From the NCBI GenBank assembly GCA_023380755.1, contig JAMCSD010000002.1, positions 58,195 to 122,194 on the forward strand: a stretch of 64,000 nucleotides of DNA, read 5' to 3'. Positions 1 through 8,775 of the stretch are shown one piece after another. Positions within the stretch are counted from its first letter, which is position 1, and the number at the start of each line of letters is the position of its first letter. Position numbers and translations under genes: made by a program. Under the pieces are notes generated by a model that was not told the DNA's origin, ran no database searches, and was given only the letters and a program-made list of their open reading frames with translations. The DNA is from Patescibacteria group bacterium. GTDB lineage: Bacteria; Patescibacteria; Microgenomatia; UBA12405.

Positions 1-251
1 TCAGGCTCGAGCAAAACATGTTCACGGAATTTTTTGAGCTTGGCAGCATAAATTTTATTGGAAACGATGTAGAGATGACCTTTGGGGACTAGGTTTCGGC
101 ATCGGGCGATAGTTTCTTCAAGGAGAGTTTTGGTGGAGTCAATTTTAAGAAATTGTTTTGGTTGGCGGGAAGTAGACAGAGGCCAAAGACGTGGTCCGGT
201 GCCACCACAAAGAATTACCAGGAAATGGTGGTTTTCTGATACTGCTGCCAT
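1..251 (-). CDS. manC: Mannose-1-phosphate guanylyltransferase, N-terminal part (cut by window edge)
   Basis: Makes GDP-mannose from GTP and mannose-1-phosphate in the cytoplasm. Only the first 83 codons are inside the window; the rest lies left of base 1, so the truncation is an edge effect. The nucleotidyltransferase signature of the ManC family is clear: GGTGPRLWPLS at residues 16-26 followed by PKQFL at 31-35. The ATG at 251 is the only ATG before that signature and overlaps the end of the preceding glycosyltransferase gene by 37 bases, in keeping with the overlapped style of this leftward run. Its product would feed Gmd (15824-16840) and any mannosyltransferases in the window. Identification rests on this signature and is secure at family level; ManC and the shorter GMP forms cannot be told apart without the C-terminus. 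Confidence 0.85.
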   Translation of the reverse strand, partial: MAAVSENHHFLVILCGGTGPRLWPLSTSRQPKQFLKIDSTKTLLEETIARCRNLVPKGHLYIVSNKIYAAKLKKFREHVLLEP

Positions 252-1321
252 ATATTTTTTAAAGACTTAAAAAAGTCTACCATGAAGCGTTGACGAGAAA
301 AGCGATGAGCATTTTGGCGACAAGAATCAGGAGAGAATTTATTTTTGGGAAAGATCTTTAAAGCTTGGATTAAAGAGGAAACACTTTGTTCCGGAAAAAG
401 AAGCCCGGTGCGGCCATCAATGATCGTTTCGGAAAACCCACCTCGTTGATAGGCAATGACGGGTTTGCCGCAGGCTTGGGCTTCGAGAGCAGTATAGCCA
501 AAATCTTCGAGTTGCGGACAAATCAAAGCTTGACAGTTTTGATAATGGAAAATTACTTCCTTTTGGGATAAATCACCCAAGAATTCAGTCTTCGAGCCTT
601 TGGCAATTGACTGGAGACGAGCCAGATCACGTCCAGTGCCAATGATTTTGAGTTGATTATTAGTTTGACGACAGGCTTCGATGGCCAGTTCAATTTTTTT
701 ATGGGGAACCAGGCGGGAAACAACTAAAAAATAAGGGGTAACTGACATAGTAGTGTTTTGAGGTCGAAAAACATCAAGGTCAACACCGGGATAGATGACT
801 GGCGATGGGCGATGAAATTTTTTTTGGATTCTCTTTTGGACTGTTTTGGAGATAGCAAAATAAAAATCAGGTCTTTGGGCATAAATATAGTCAATTTTTT
901 GGTAAAGAGAAATGAAAGGTTGGAGAAAATTCGACGGCCTGAGGGAATAAAGATAACGGTTGGGAGTCAGGCAATAACAAAGGTGTAGGGTTCCAGGAAG
1001 GGTGATCAGGCATTGGCCATGAAAGCTGGTCAAGGAAATAACAATATCAAATTCAGAAAAATCAAATTGCTCGAGAGCAATCGGCTGAATTAGGGCAGAA
1101 AGAAGGTTGTTTTGTCGGAAAAAAGGAAAATTATTTAAGAAACTAGTACGGGGAATGATAGGAGACGGCAACCAGGAAGTTTTTTGGGGATTAAAAACAG
1201 TAGTGAATAGCTCGGCCTGGGGAAAAAGCTGGAGAAGATCGAGAAGAAGGCGTTCCGCCCCACCCCACTGGTTCAGCCAATCGTAAAAGATGGCTATTTT
1301 AGCGGTGGAGAATTCTTTCAT
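215..1321 (-). CDS. GT4 family glycosyltransferase (WbaZ-like)
   Basis: Predicted cytoplasmic retaining glycosyltransferase of the GT-B fold, 368 residues, the usual length for GT4. The N-terminal acceptor domain starts with a hydrophobic strand followed by WGGAE at residues 19-23, the glycine-rich loop seen in WbaZ-type mannosyltransferases. The C-terminal donor-binding domain carries the EX7E motif (E272 and E280, in EDFGYTALE) and a following GGFSE stretch. The gene overlaps the upstream GT4 by 23 bases, implying translational coupling within the leftward run. Donor and acceptor sugars cannot be read from sequence; the adjacent ManC makes a mannose donor plausible, which is inference only. 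Confidence 0.88.
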   Translation of the reverse strand: MKEFSTAKIAIFYDWLNQWGGAERLLLDLLQLFPQAELFTTVFNPQKTSWLPSPIIPRTSFLNNFPFFRQNNLLSALIQPIALEQFDFSEFDIVISLTSFHGQCLITLPGTLHLCYCLTPNRYLYSLRPSNFLQPFISLYQKIDYIYAQRPDFYFAISKTVQKRIQKKFHRPSPVIYPGVDLDVFRPQNTTMSVTPYFLVVSRLVPHKKIELAIEACRQTNNQLKIIGTGRDLARLQSIAKGSKTEFLGDLSQKEVIFHYQNCQALICPQLEDFGYTALEAQACGKPVIAYQRGGFSETIIDGRTGLLFPEQSVSSLIQALKIFPKNKFSPDSCRQNAHRFSRQRFMVDFFKSLKNIWQQYQKTTISW

Positions 1322-2405
1322 AAAAACTAAAGGTTTGAGCGGCAGTTTGCGACCAGCTATATTTTTTAACTTGTCGGTAACCTTTGTTAATCAAATCTTT
1401 TCTTAAGGAGGGGGATTTTTGTAAAGCAACGATTTGGTGAACTAGCTCAGAGCTGGAATGAGGATTGAAGTAAAGAACTGAGTCGCCGTAGACTTCGGGA
1501 AGACAGGAGGAATTAGAAGAGATCACCGGGCAGCCCATCGCCTGTGCCTCTAACCCAGGGAGGCCGAAACCTTCCATTAATGATGGAAAAACAAAGGCTA
1601 AAGCATGCTGGTAGTGCGACACAAAAGCCTGATCGTCAACAAAACCCAAGAATTCGACCCGGGAGTCTAAGTTTAGCCGGTGAACAAGCTCCCTGGTCCG
1701 GTTTAAAAATTTACTGGGTTTGGAAATTATTTTTAAGTGGAGATCGGGTATTTTTTGGAGAGAGTCAAAAATAATATTGATATTTTTATGAGGATAAAGA
1801 TTACCTGTATATAAAATGTATGATTGGGATTCAGGAGAGGGTTTGGTCTTGACAAAGAAGGATTTGTCGACAGCTTCGTGGGTGGTAATAATCCTTTCGG
1901 AACTAACTCCAAAGTGATGAATAATGAAATTCCGCCAGTAGTCAGAGGGAACGAGGAGATAATTGGTTTTAATGACGATCTGGGTGGTGAGCCTGTAAGC
2001 CCAATACTTAGGCCAATAAAAGATGGGATTTCGGGTAGTAGTTTCCTTGCCTTTGGAAAAATGTTTAATCAAGTCATGGATGGTGACTACCGTCGGACCA
2101 GTGTAGAGAATAGGTTTATTGAAATGAGGTATATGGACCAAGTCGGGATGAAGCTCGTGGAGTAATCGCGGGAAAAGGAGTTGTTCTTTGAAAGAATAGT
2201 GGCGGAAATTAGCAATAATATAACTATAATCTTCCCCTAATTCCTGTTTAATTTGATCAGCCAATTCAGAGTAGACAACTAAAGTCCACCGGTATTTAGA
2301 AAAATCTTTGAGATGAGGGAATTCGTGTAATAGGTTTTGGATATAACGGCCGATGCCGGTGTGTTTCGGGCCATAAAGTCGAGCGTCAATGACGATGTGT
2401 TTCAT
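1299..2405 (-). CDS. GT4 family glycosyltransferase (mannosyltransferase-like)
   Basis: GT-B fold retaining glycosyltransferase of 368 residues. The N-terminus shows TGIGRY at about residues 16-21, the loop found in many GT4 mannosyltransferases, and the C-terminal domain has the intact EX7E motif (E278 and E286, in EGFGLPGLE) followed by CLPEV. It overlaps the preceding GT2 gene by 4 bases (ATGA type) and the next GT4 by 23 bases, so all three are probably translated from one message. It should extend a lipid-linked glycan on the cytoplasmic face. Substrate is unknown; the same subfamily recurs at 9377-10450 and 10447-11586. Confidence 0.88.
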   Translation of the reverse strand: MKHIVIDARLYGPKHTGIGRYIQNLLHEFPHLKDFSKYRWTLVVYSELADQIKQELGEDYSYIIANFRHYSFKEQLLFPRLLHELHPDLVHIPHFNKPILYTGPTVVTIHDLIKHFSKGKETTTRNPIFYWPKYWAYRLTTQIVIKTNYLLVPSDYWRNFIIHHFGVSSERIITTHEAVDKSFFVKTKPSPESQSYILYTGNLYPHKNINIIFDSLQKIPDLHLKIISKPSKFLNRTRELVHRLNLDSRVEFLGFVDDQAFVSHYQHALAFVFPSLMEGFGLPGLEAQAMGCPVISSNSSCLPEVYGDSVLYFNPHSSSELVHQIVALQKSPSLRKDLINKGYRQVKKYSWSQTAAQTFSFYERILHR

Positions 2406-3334
2406 GGGGTTAGCTGGGCTTTGGCAGTCCGAAAAATTTCTAAGAGATTGATGCCGAGGTTAACCATAGATCGTGTAAAAGGGTTATATTGTTGATTAAG
2501 GTTACGTCTATAAAAGATCCGCATGGCTTGAGTTGAAGCTTGGGCAATCTTTAATTTTGTTTGGCGAGAGGCGGTGGTCAGACCAGCTGTCTGTTTCTTA
2601 ATTCCAGAGGAAATACCCTGATAATGAGTAATAAATGTGTTCGGATTGTACCACAGCTGGTAATTCCCCTTTTGGAGCTGGAAGCAGAGGTCGAGATCTT
2701 CGCCATAAAAATAATAGTCTTCACACCACCATTTAATATTTTCACCGACAGTTTTTTTGATCATCAGGAAAGCGCCACTACAAGCTTCAATTTTTTGGGG
2801 CCGGGAATAGTCTAAGTGGCCGAGGAAGTAACCATTGAGAAGTGGAGAATGAGGGAAAAGAGTGCCGAGGCCAGAAAAGTGACAGAAAGAGCGCCAAGGA
2901 GTGGGAAAACCACGGTGACATTCGAGTTGGGTTTGTCCGGATTTAGCGAGGATAATTTGGCAGGTGCTAGCATCGACCTGAGGGTGGTCCTGAAAGAACT
3001 CGATCATTTTTTTGAGGGTATCTTTTTCAACAGTAGTGTCGGCGTTTAAGAAGAGTACATATTCTGTTTGGGGATCAAGAATTTGAAGACCCTGGTTGTT
3101 GCCGGCAGCAAAACCAAGGTTGGAGGCCAAGGTAAGATATTTGGTGTGGGAAGGGGTATACGTTTTGGAAAGTTCGAGGGAATTATCGGTCGAGGCATTG
3201 TCGACCACAATAGTATTAAAGCGGGTATAAGTTGACAGTTTAAGGCTGGCAAGGCATTTCGCCAGATAGTCTTGGGAGTTGTAATTAAGAATAATCACCG
3301 ATAATAATGGTAATTTACTGGGTGATGTTTTCAT
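2402..3334 (-). CDS. GT2 family glycosyltransferase (rhamnosyltransferase-like)
   Basis: Inverting GT-A glycosyltransferase of about 310 residues. It has the opening strand VIILNYNS, the NLGFAAGNN motif, an NADT metal-site region in place of a strict DXD, and GEDLDL, the acidic patch typical of WcaA/rhamnosyl-type GT2 enzymes. I chose the ATG at 3334 over a GTG at 3358: the ATG lies 9 residues in, directly before the conserved strand, and still overlaps the upstream gene by 20 bases. Family members often use dTDP-rhamnose, and RmlA and RmlB are encoded nearby, so a deoxyhexose donor is a reasonable inference. No membrane segment is seen. Confidence 0.86.
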   Translation of the reverse strand: MKTSPSKLPLLSVIILNYNSQDYLAKCLASLKLSTYTRFNTIVVDNASTDNSLELSKTYTPSHTKYLTLASNLGFAAGNNQGLQILDPQTEYVLFLNADTTVEKDTLKKMIEFFQDHPQVDASTCQIILAKSGQTQLECHRGFPTPWRSFCHFSGLGTLFPHSPLLNGYFLGHLDYSRPQKIEACSGAFLMIKKTVGENIKWWCEDYYFYGEDLDLCFQLQKGNYQLWYNPNTFITHYQGISSGIKKQTAGLTTASRQTKLKIAQASTQAMRIFYRRNLNQQYNPFTRSMVNLGINLLEIFRTAKAQLTP

Positions 3335-4517
3335 AAATATTATTGAGTGTATTGGCACTTTTAGCCCAGGAGTAGAATTCTTTGACTAAGAGTTGGGCAT
3401 TGGTGCCAATGGTTTCGCGAAGTTGGGAGTCGGTTAAAAGTTTAACCGCGTTTTGGGTAAGTTCATTGTAATCGCAAACGATGGCGTCATGATCGTTCTG
3501 AATATTAATGCCTTCCATCCCCTGCTTGGTGGTCAAAACGGGAAGTTTACAAGCCATAGCTTCAAAAAATTTGGTTCGGGATCCTCCACCGCTTTTAATC
3601 GGGGCTAATAAGATCCAACTTTTTTGATAATAAGAACGAGGATCGTTGGGAAGGCCGTCATTGGCTGCTTCTTTAATAATGACATTGGGATCTTGAACAT
3701 GATCAAAGGTGGCAGGGGCAAAACGGCCGATAATGAATAAACGGGCAGTAGGAATTTTAGCCTTGATACTTGGCCAAATATCCCGAAGAAGTAAGTTGGC
3801 ACCTTCACTATTTTGCATCCATTTCATGTTGGAAATACCAAAAAGGATGGAAGGGTAAACGGTTTTTTTAACTTTTGTTTTGGGTTGAAAATATTGATCG
3901 TCAACGCCATTGGGAACAATTTGGATATCTTTACGGCTTGAAAGTTGAGACATAATTAACCGATCTTCTTCGGAAACAGCGGCAATGTAATCGGTCTTTT
4001 TCCAATAATAACTTTCCCAGTATTTGATCTTAAAAACATCAAACCAAAGAAGAAAAGAAAACAGTTTTTTGAAACCGTGAATGGTTTCGACATAATGCTG
4101 ATAAACGGCAAATTCAATAGTTTGATCGACGAGCATAATGGGGATGTCGGTTTGCGGGATGTTGGGCATCAAGTAAAAGCATTCGGTGTGGATCAGGTCA
4201 TAATGCGTCTGGCTTAGCTCTTCACGAATTTTACTTTGTAACTCATCGGATAAGTAATTGGTAACCAGGAAAGGGTAGGTGCTAAAGCCAGTAAGGAGAA
4301 TTTTTTTAAGATCCCAGGTTTTGCCCCGCTTAATGATAATTACCTTAGAACAATATTGCTTTAATTCTTCTAAGCCCTTTTGGTCGCGGGTAAAACAAAT
4401 TAAAGTGATTTCATTTTGCAGGGAAAGATGTTTGATTTGAAAAAAGGAGCGGGTCTGACCGCCAGATTGGGACCGGCAAGGCAGGTAGGGGGTAATCATT
4501 AGGATGCGGCGTTTCAT
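3315..4517 (-). CDS. GT4 family glycosyltransferase, exosortase-cluster-like subfamily
   Basis: GT-B glycosyltransferase of 400 residues. The N-terminus has SGGQTRSF near residues 18-25. The C-terminal donor domain has KSGGGSRTKFFEAMA at 308-322 followed by PVLTT and GMEGI, a pattern I associate with the GT4 subgroup found in exosortase/PEP-CTERM sugar clusters rather than the canonical EGFG...E type. The gene overlaps its upstream neighbour by 4 bases (ATGA). A DUF3473-type deacetylase, another gene of such clusters, is at 21908-22720, but no exosortase was seen. Subfamily placement is by pattern recognition; the GT4 call itself is firm. Confidence 0.82.
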   Translation of the reverse strand: MKRRILMITPYLPCRSQSGGQTRSFFQIKHLSLQNEITLICFTRDQKGLEELKQYCSKVIIIKRGKTWDLKKILLTGFSTYPFLVTNYLSDELQSKIREELSQTHYDLIHTECFYLMPNIPQTDIPIMLVDQTIEFAVYQHYVETIHGFKKLFSFLLWFDVFKIKYWESYYWKKTDYIAAVSEEDRLIMSQLSSRKDIQIVPNGVDDQYFQPKTKVKKTVYPSILFGISNMKWMQNSEGANLLLRDIWPSIKAKIPTARLFIIGRFAPATFDHVQDPNVIIKEAANDGLPNDPRSYYQKSWILLAPIKSGGGSRTKFFEAMACKLPVLTTKQGMEGINIQNDHDAIVCDYNELTQNAVKLLTDSQLRETIGTNAQLLVKEFYSWAKSANTLNNIYENITQ

Positions 4518-5926
4518 TGGTTTAGGTCAAGGATGACAAACTGATTATTTTTGAATATGGCAGGATAATTTTTCATCATCATGTTAGTGTAATTATCAAA
4601 GTTAACGGAAACAAGATAAACCGGGCGGGGGGTAACTAAAGTTTTTATATGATTGACGTCGTAAATTTCGATCGGCCAGCCAGCCCGGTGGGTTTGATAA
4701 AGAAAGGCAGTGTCGCCATTATAAGGAGCAACAACAGTCGCATTAGGGGGAATCATCTGGTTGACTTGGTCGCCGGCAGTGACTATGACTGGATTGTTGA
4801 TTTGATAATAACCCTGGATGTCGTACCAGGAAAAAGCGATGGTGGCAATTAAGATGACAAGAGCGGAAATAAGGCCAATTAATCGACGAGAGAATACAAA
4901 ACGGCTAACATAAAAAAGCCCGGTACCAGCCATAATGGAAACGAAAGGAATAATCAAGGTTTGGTAATAATCGTGTTGAACATTACCGCGGGCGATAACT
5001 ATGAAATAAAGTAAAATTCCCAAAGATAACAGTAAAAGTATGGTTTGAGACCGGTCTTTTTTGTAAGCGAAGCCCAAAAAGAAGGGAATCGTTCCAAAGG
5101 AGCCTAAGATTAATTTGGCGAGCCGCTCATCAAATAGCCAACGGAACCAAGCCGGACGAAAACGGATGTTGCCGCCATTAAATAACCAGTCGGAAGCCGG
5201 AATACCTTCGGGGTGGCGGGAAATCCATAAGCGCCACAGGATGAAAGGAACCAGAGAAATGAGACCAAAAAGTATAACCTTAAAAAAGGGTTTTCGGTGA
5301 AAAAGATAAAATTTATATAGAAATAAGTAACCAATTAACGGAAATAATAATAAAGCGGTATATGGTTTAAGAAGAATGGAAATGCCCAGAGGTAAAGAAG
5401 CAAGGACGAAGGAGTTATTGAGGAGAAACCATAAGGAAAGAACCATAAAGAAAACCGCGGTGGGTTCGGGAAGAATTGTTCGAGAATAGTAAATGTTGTA
5501 GGGCAGAAAGAGAAACAGAACTAAGGTAAAGGCAGCCGCCAAGAAACTCTTCGTAATTTTTTGAGTAATGAAGAATAAAAGAAGGGCGCTGCCGAGGGAA
5601 AAGAATATGGATACCAGCCGTTGGACTTCTTCGGGGGTGAGGTGAAACATTTTCAGAGGCTGGTAAAGTAGGGCAGAAAGGGCATTATAAATTGGGACTT
5701 CCACCAGGCGATAGCCTTGGGGATTGTCTTTGCCTGATGGGACGTTAGAAAGGTCGTGGTAAATAGGATTTAAGAGGTCAATGCCATGATCGATATAGTT
5801 GCGGGTGACAGAGGCGGTGTCAGCTTGACGCCATGAGTGCCAATCAGCAACGGGATTATTAAACTTATAGAAGCGGACCAGTAACCCAGTGGCGAGTAAG
5901 GCGACAATTAGTAGTTTTTTAATCAT
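4514..5926 (-). CDS. GT39/GT83-type membrane glycosyltransferase (ArnT/PMT-like, GT-C)
   Basis: Polytopic GT-C enzyme of 470 residues that should transfer a sugar from a polyprenyl-phosphate donor on the outer face of the membrane. After the first membrane segment (residues 3-17) comes the external loop with D28 and WRQADT at 32-37, where the catalytic acid of this superfamily lies. SRTILPEPT follows in the second conserved loop, then about ten further hydrophobic segments and a small soluble tail of roughly 80 residues. The RQADT signature separates it from the five tandem paralogs at 56318-64000, which carry PDE or WDE there. It overlaps neighbours by 4 bases on both sides. Donor and acceptor are unknown. 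Confidence 0.84.
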   Translation of the reverse strand: MIKKLLIVALLATGLLVRFYKFNNPVADWHSWRQADTASVTRNYIDHGIDLLNPIYHDLSNVPSGKDNPQGYRLVEVPIYNALSALLYQPLKMFHLTPEEVQRLVSIFFSLGSALLLFFITQKITKSFLAAAFTLVLFLFLPYNIYYSRTILPEPTAVFFMVLSLWFLLNNSFVLASLPLGISILLKPYTALLLFPLIGYLFLYKFYLFHRKPFFKVILFGLISLVPFILWRLWISRHPEGIPASDWLFNGGNIRFRPAWFRWLFDERLAKLILGSFGTIPFFLGFAYKKDRSQTILLLLSLGILLYFIVIARGNVQHDYYQTLIIPFVSIMAGTGLFYVSRFVFSRRLIGLISALVILIATIAFSWYDIQGYYQINNPVIVTAGDQVNQMIPPNATVVAPYNGDTAFLYQTHRAGWPIEIYDVNHIKTLVTPRPVYLVSVNFDNYTNMMMKNYPAIFKNNQFVILDLNQ

Positions 5927-7326
5927 ACTTTAGAAGAGTGTTGGGAATATTCGAGAATCCAATAGTAGATCCCCATCATAATCCAAAACAGGAAAGCAGT
6001 TTTGGAAGATTCAAAAACATCAATAAAAGTGGCATTAACGAGCATGGTAATGACGGCGGCCATAAGGATTAGGGCTGATTTTTCGAGAATAGTGGATTTC
6101 TTTTTGAAGATCAGAGGAATGGTACGAATGATAAACCACGCCAGGATCAGGGCGAAGGTAACAAAGCCCAAAAGACCACTTTCACCTAGGGATCGGAGGA
6201 AGTCATTGTCGGTAGCTAGGGTGATTGAGCCGGGTCCGGTGCCGACTAGAGGATTTTTAAGAAAAGCAGTAATCGCCCGGGGCCATTCGACATTAAAGCG
6301 GATTTCGCCGGAACGGGAAACACCAGCATCAATGTCTACCGGCGGATAACTTTCAGGGACACCGTGGTGGACTATCCCAGGGGTGGGGGTGACTTTGGGG
6401 GGTTTAATGACGGCGATGGGTGGTGGGGCGGCAGTGGGTAGGTTTGTTGGGGTGGGAGTGGCTGTATTTTGTTGGGAGGGGGTAGGTTTAATGGTATTAA
6501 TGGTGGCCAGTAAGCGTTGGTTCAGGTCCCGGGAATTCATAATACTAAAGATTACTAACCCGGATACAGGAATAATCCATAAGTATTTACGGATAAGGAT
6601 TAAACCCAGAACCATGCCACCCCATAGGGCAAAGGTAGAGACCCGAGAGGCGGTGTAAGTGAGAATTTGGAAAGAAATCAACCAAATTAAAATAAGTAAT
6701 ATTTTTTGGTAGATATTTTTACTCAGGACCGCAAGGCACCCTAAAATAATAAGGACAATAGACATATAAACCGCGAGGTCGTAATGTCCGGCAAAGGTGG
6801 AATTTATCCGGGTCCAAACGGAAAGGCTTAAGAGTTGCCCCTTAGAGAACTCCTCGTTCATAGTGGAGACGACAGGAAACTGAAGGTATTTTTGACCGTA
6901 ACCGTAAAGAGAGACTCCCAGGGTAGCAATAGTCATAAAAATAACCGGATATTTTAGATCCTGAACTCCGTTGATAGCCGCAATAGCCACGAAAAAGAGA
7001 GACATGTATTCGATATGCCGGAGAAAATTAAGGAGGAGTAAGCCGGGAGAATCGGTTTTGAAAATAAAAATGGCAGTAACAGTGGAAATAAAGATGGCCA
7101 AGAAATAGGCCAAAAATACTTTAGTAATCGGCAGCTTAAGTAAAGAAAAGTGATTTTTAATTTGGTGAAGAAGTAAAAAAACTAAAGCTGCCGAAACCAA
7201 GATATCCTCCAGGCGAATGGCAACATAGGTTTCGGTGACGCCATACAAGGGAAACTTGGGATATAAAGGGATAGTCAAAAGAAGGATAGCCAAGATGGGA
7301 CGAAATATTTTTAAATTTTTGAACAT
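5923..7326 (-). CDS. O-antigen ligase / Wzy-like polymerase
   Basis: Multi-pass membrane protein of 467 residues in the O-antigen ligase (Wzy_C/WaaL-like) superfamily; these join or polymerise lipid-linked glycans outside the cytoplasmic membrane. About ten hydrophobic segments flank one long external loop. That loop holds a Pro/Thr-rich low-complexity stretch (around residues 280-320, TPTPTNLPT and PPKVTPTPG) and then VGTGPGS before the conserved DNDFLRSLGESGLLG segment, where the typical H/N-x-L-x-x-x-x-E-x-G-xx-G pattern is visible. The ATG at 7326 overlaps the upstream GT2 by 16 bases. Ligase versus polymerase cannot be decided from sequence. Confidence 0.82.
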   Translation of the reverse strand: MFKNLKIFRPILAILLLTIPLYPKFPLYGVTETYVAIRLEDILVSAALVFLLLHQIKNHFSLLKLPITKVFLAYFLAIFISTVTAIFIFKTDSPGLLLLNFLRHIEYMSLFFVAIAAINGVQDLKYPVIFMTIATLGVSLYGYGQKYLQFPVVSTMNEEFSKGQLLSLSVWTRINSTFAGHYDLAVYMSIVLIILGCLAVLSKNIYQKILLILIWLISFQILTYTASRVSTFALWGGMVLGLILIRKYLWIIPVSGLVIFSIMNSRDLNQRLLATINTIKPTPSQQNTATPTPTNLPTAAPPPIAVIKPPKVTPTPGIVHHGVPESYPPVDIDAGVSRSGEIRFNVEWPRAITAFLKNPLVGTGPGSITLATDNDFLRSLGESGLLGFVTFALILAWFIIRTIPLIFKKKSTILEKSALILMAAVITMLVNATFIDVFESSKTAFLFWIMMGIYYWILEYSQHSSKV

Positions 7327-8231
7327 GCGGTTTGATAAATTCCGGCAAGCTGGCTATTGCCCTGTAACTGATATAGTATACGTCTTAAGGTGGCGTTTAC
7401 CTTAAGCATGAAGGTAGCCAACTGGGTACTAAGGCGGCCATGGTGCTTAGAAAAAAAATGGATAATTCCCTGGTACTCATTGGTGATAGTATTGAGCTTA
7501 GTTGGAGAAGAAGCACCGCCTAAATGGATGACCTGAGCTCCGATTAAGTAATGAACCGAAAGATGGGGATATTGTTTTTTAAGGCGGTAAAACCACTCAA
7601 CTTCTTCGGCGTACATGAAATAATCTTCATCAAGTTTGATAGTTTGGGCGAGATGGCGGCGAATAAGAACAAAGGCGCCGGTAACCCAATCTTGGGTATG
7701 GTTGCGAAGGTAGAAAGTATCATGAGTATAAAACTGCGGGCTATGGGGGTGGATTGGTTTAACAAAGTAATTAACTAAAGGTAAATCGTCGAGGTTCGTC
7801 GACCAGGTAAAGGTGTTAAGCAGATTAGGAAAGAATCCACCACTAGGCTGAACGGAACCGTCAGCATTTAGAAGCTGAGCGGTACAGGCGGCGGCTTCCG
7901 GATGGCTAGAAAGCCATTTCAAGCATTGACTGATCGCTCCATTCTGAATGAGGGTATCTGAATTAAGAAGTAGGATGTAGTTTCCCTGCGATTCGGCGAT
8001 TCCCTGATTATTGGCCTTGGCAAAACCTAAATTCTTTTTATTAACAATTAATTTGATTTTTTTATTTTTTTTAAGTTGGATAACAGAATTATCGGTAGAA
8101 GCGTTGTCGATTACTATAATTTCAAAGGGAATATCTTGAAGTTCACGGTCCTGATTAATGGATTTGAGGCAATTTAAGGTAATGTCAGCGGTATTGAAGG
8201 AAACAATAATAATCGATAAAACCGGGTTCAT
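7311..8231 (-). CDS. GT2 family glycosyltransferase
   Basis: GT-A glycosyltransferase of 306 residues with SIIIVSFN at the first strand, DNASTDNS, NLGFAKANN, LLNSDT as the metal-site region and EEVEWFYRL near the acceptor base. It is of the same rhamnosyltransferase-like type as the gene at 2402-3334, with which it shares every motif. The ATG at 8231 forms a 4-base ATGA overlap with the small membrane protein gene upstream, and its 3' end overlaps the Wzy-like gene by 16 bases. Role: probably adds one deoxyhexose or hexose residue to a lipid-linked glycan; substrate not deducible. Confidence 0.87.
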   Translation of the reverse strand: MNPVLSIIIVSFNTADITLNCLKSINQDRELQDIPFEIIVIDNASTDNSVIQLKKNKKIKLIVNKKNLGFAKANNQGIAESQGNYILLLNSDTLIQNGAISQCLKWLSSHPEAAACTAQLLNADGSVQPSGGFFPNLLNTFTWSTNLDDLPLVNYFVKPIHPHSPQFYTHDTFYLRNHTQDWVTGAFVLIRRHLAQTIKLDEDYFMYAEEVEWFYRLKKQYPHLSVHYLIGAQVIHLGGASSPTKLNTITNEYQGIIHFFSKHHGRLSTQLATFMLKVNATLRRILYQLQGNSQLAGIYQTACSKI

Positions 8232-8773
8232 GAACGTTTAGAAAAAACGACACTTTTAGCAACATATAAGGCGTAAATTATGGCAACTTCTGTTCCAAAA
8301 AAAGAAAATAACCTTTTGGGAACAGAGGTGGGGAAAACACGGGTAGTAATCTTAGCTTTAAAGACCTGATTGCCGACAAGAAGTTTGTTGGCAGCCCGTT
8401 TGTCGGGTTTGGTGAAGACGTCATTTTCCCATTCATAACCATTAACGAACAGTGATTCTTTAAAAGGAATGACAAATTCTTCAAGATAATAACTTTGCAT
8501 AGTATCTTTAAAGATAATCTTGGCCCGTTCCGGGGGATGATTAAGATGGATAAGCAAGGGGGAGCGATAAACCTGGGAATAAAATGACATTACCTGTTGA
8601 CGGTTTTGGTCGGTGAAGTATCCGGCGACGTTAGGAATTTGGACGGTGTCCCCTTCTTCGGTGGATTTGACACTGTGGGGTAAGTCGGGAACCTCGGGAG
8701 TGGGAGTGATTAAGTACCAGAAAGCCACTAAATTAAATCCTAGGAAAATTAAAAGTCCGATTTTTTTAAACAT
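8228..8773 (-). CDS. Unknown membrane protein, two-TM with extracytoplasmic domain
   Basis: I do not recognise this family. The 181-residue product begins with FKKIGLLIFLGFNLVAFWYL, a single N-terminal membrane segment or uncleaved signal. A domain of about 130 residues follows, with HLNHPPERAK, YYLEEFVIPFKES and GYEWEND. A second hydrophobic segment lies near residues 155-170, and the tail is basic, so both ends are probably cytoplasmic. I prefer the ATG at 8773, two bases after the upstream stop, to a GTG at 8788. It sits between an acyltransferase and a GT2 inside a glycan operon, so a role in assembly or anchoring of the glycan is possible but unproven. Confidence 0.7.
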   Translation of the reverse strand: MFKKIGLLIFLGFNLVAFWYLITPTPEVPDLPHSVKSTEEGDTVQIPNVAGYFTDQNRQQVMSFYSQVYRSPLLIHLNHPPERAKIIFKDTMQSYYLEEFVIPFKESLFVNGYEWENDVFTKPDKRAANKLLVGNQVFKAKITTRVFPTSVPKRLFSFFGTEVAIIYALYVAKSVVFSKRS

Positions 8774-8775
8774 AT

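Noticed and set aside
1824..2165. 113-codon plus-strand open frame inside the GT4 gene
   Set aside because: Fully antisense to a well-supported GT4 gene, with no start signal and no recognisable motifs.
6002..6349. 115-codon plus-strand open frame
   Set aside because: Antisense to the conserved C-terminal part of the Wzy-like protein; basic, low-information product.
6383..6658. Gly/Val-rich open frame on the plus strand
   Set aside because: It is antisense to the Pro/Thr-rich loop of the Wzy-like gene; its low-complexity composition follows from that loop and it matches no family.
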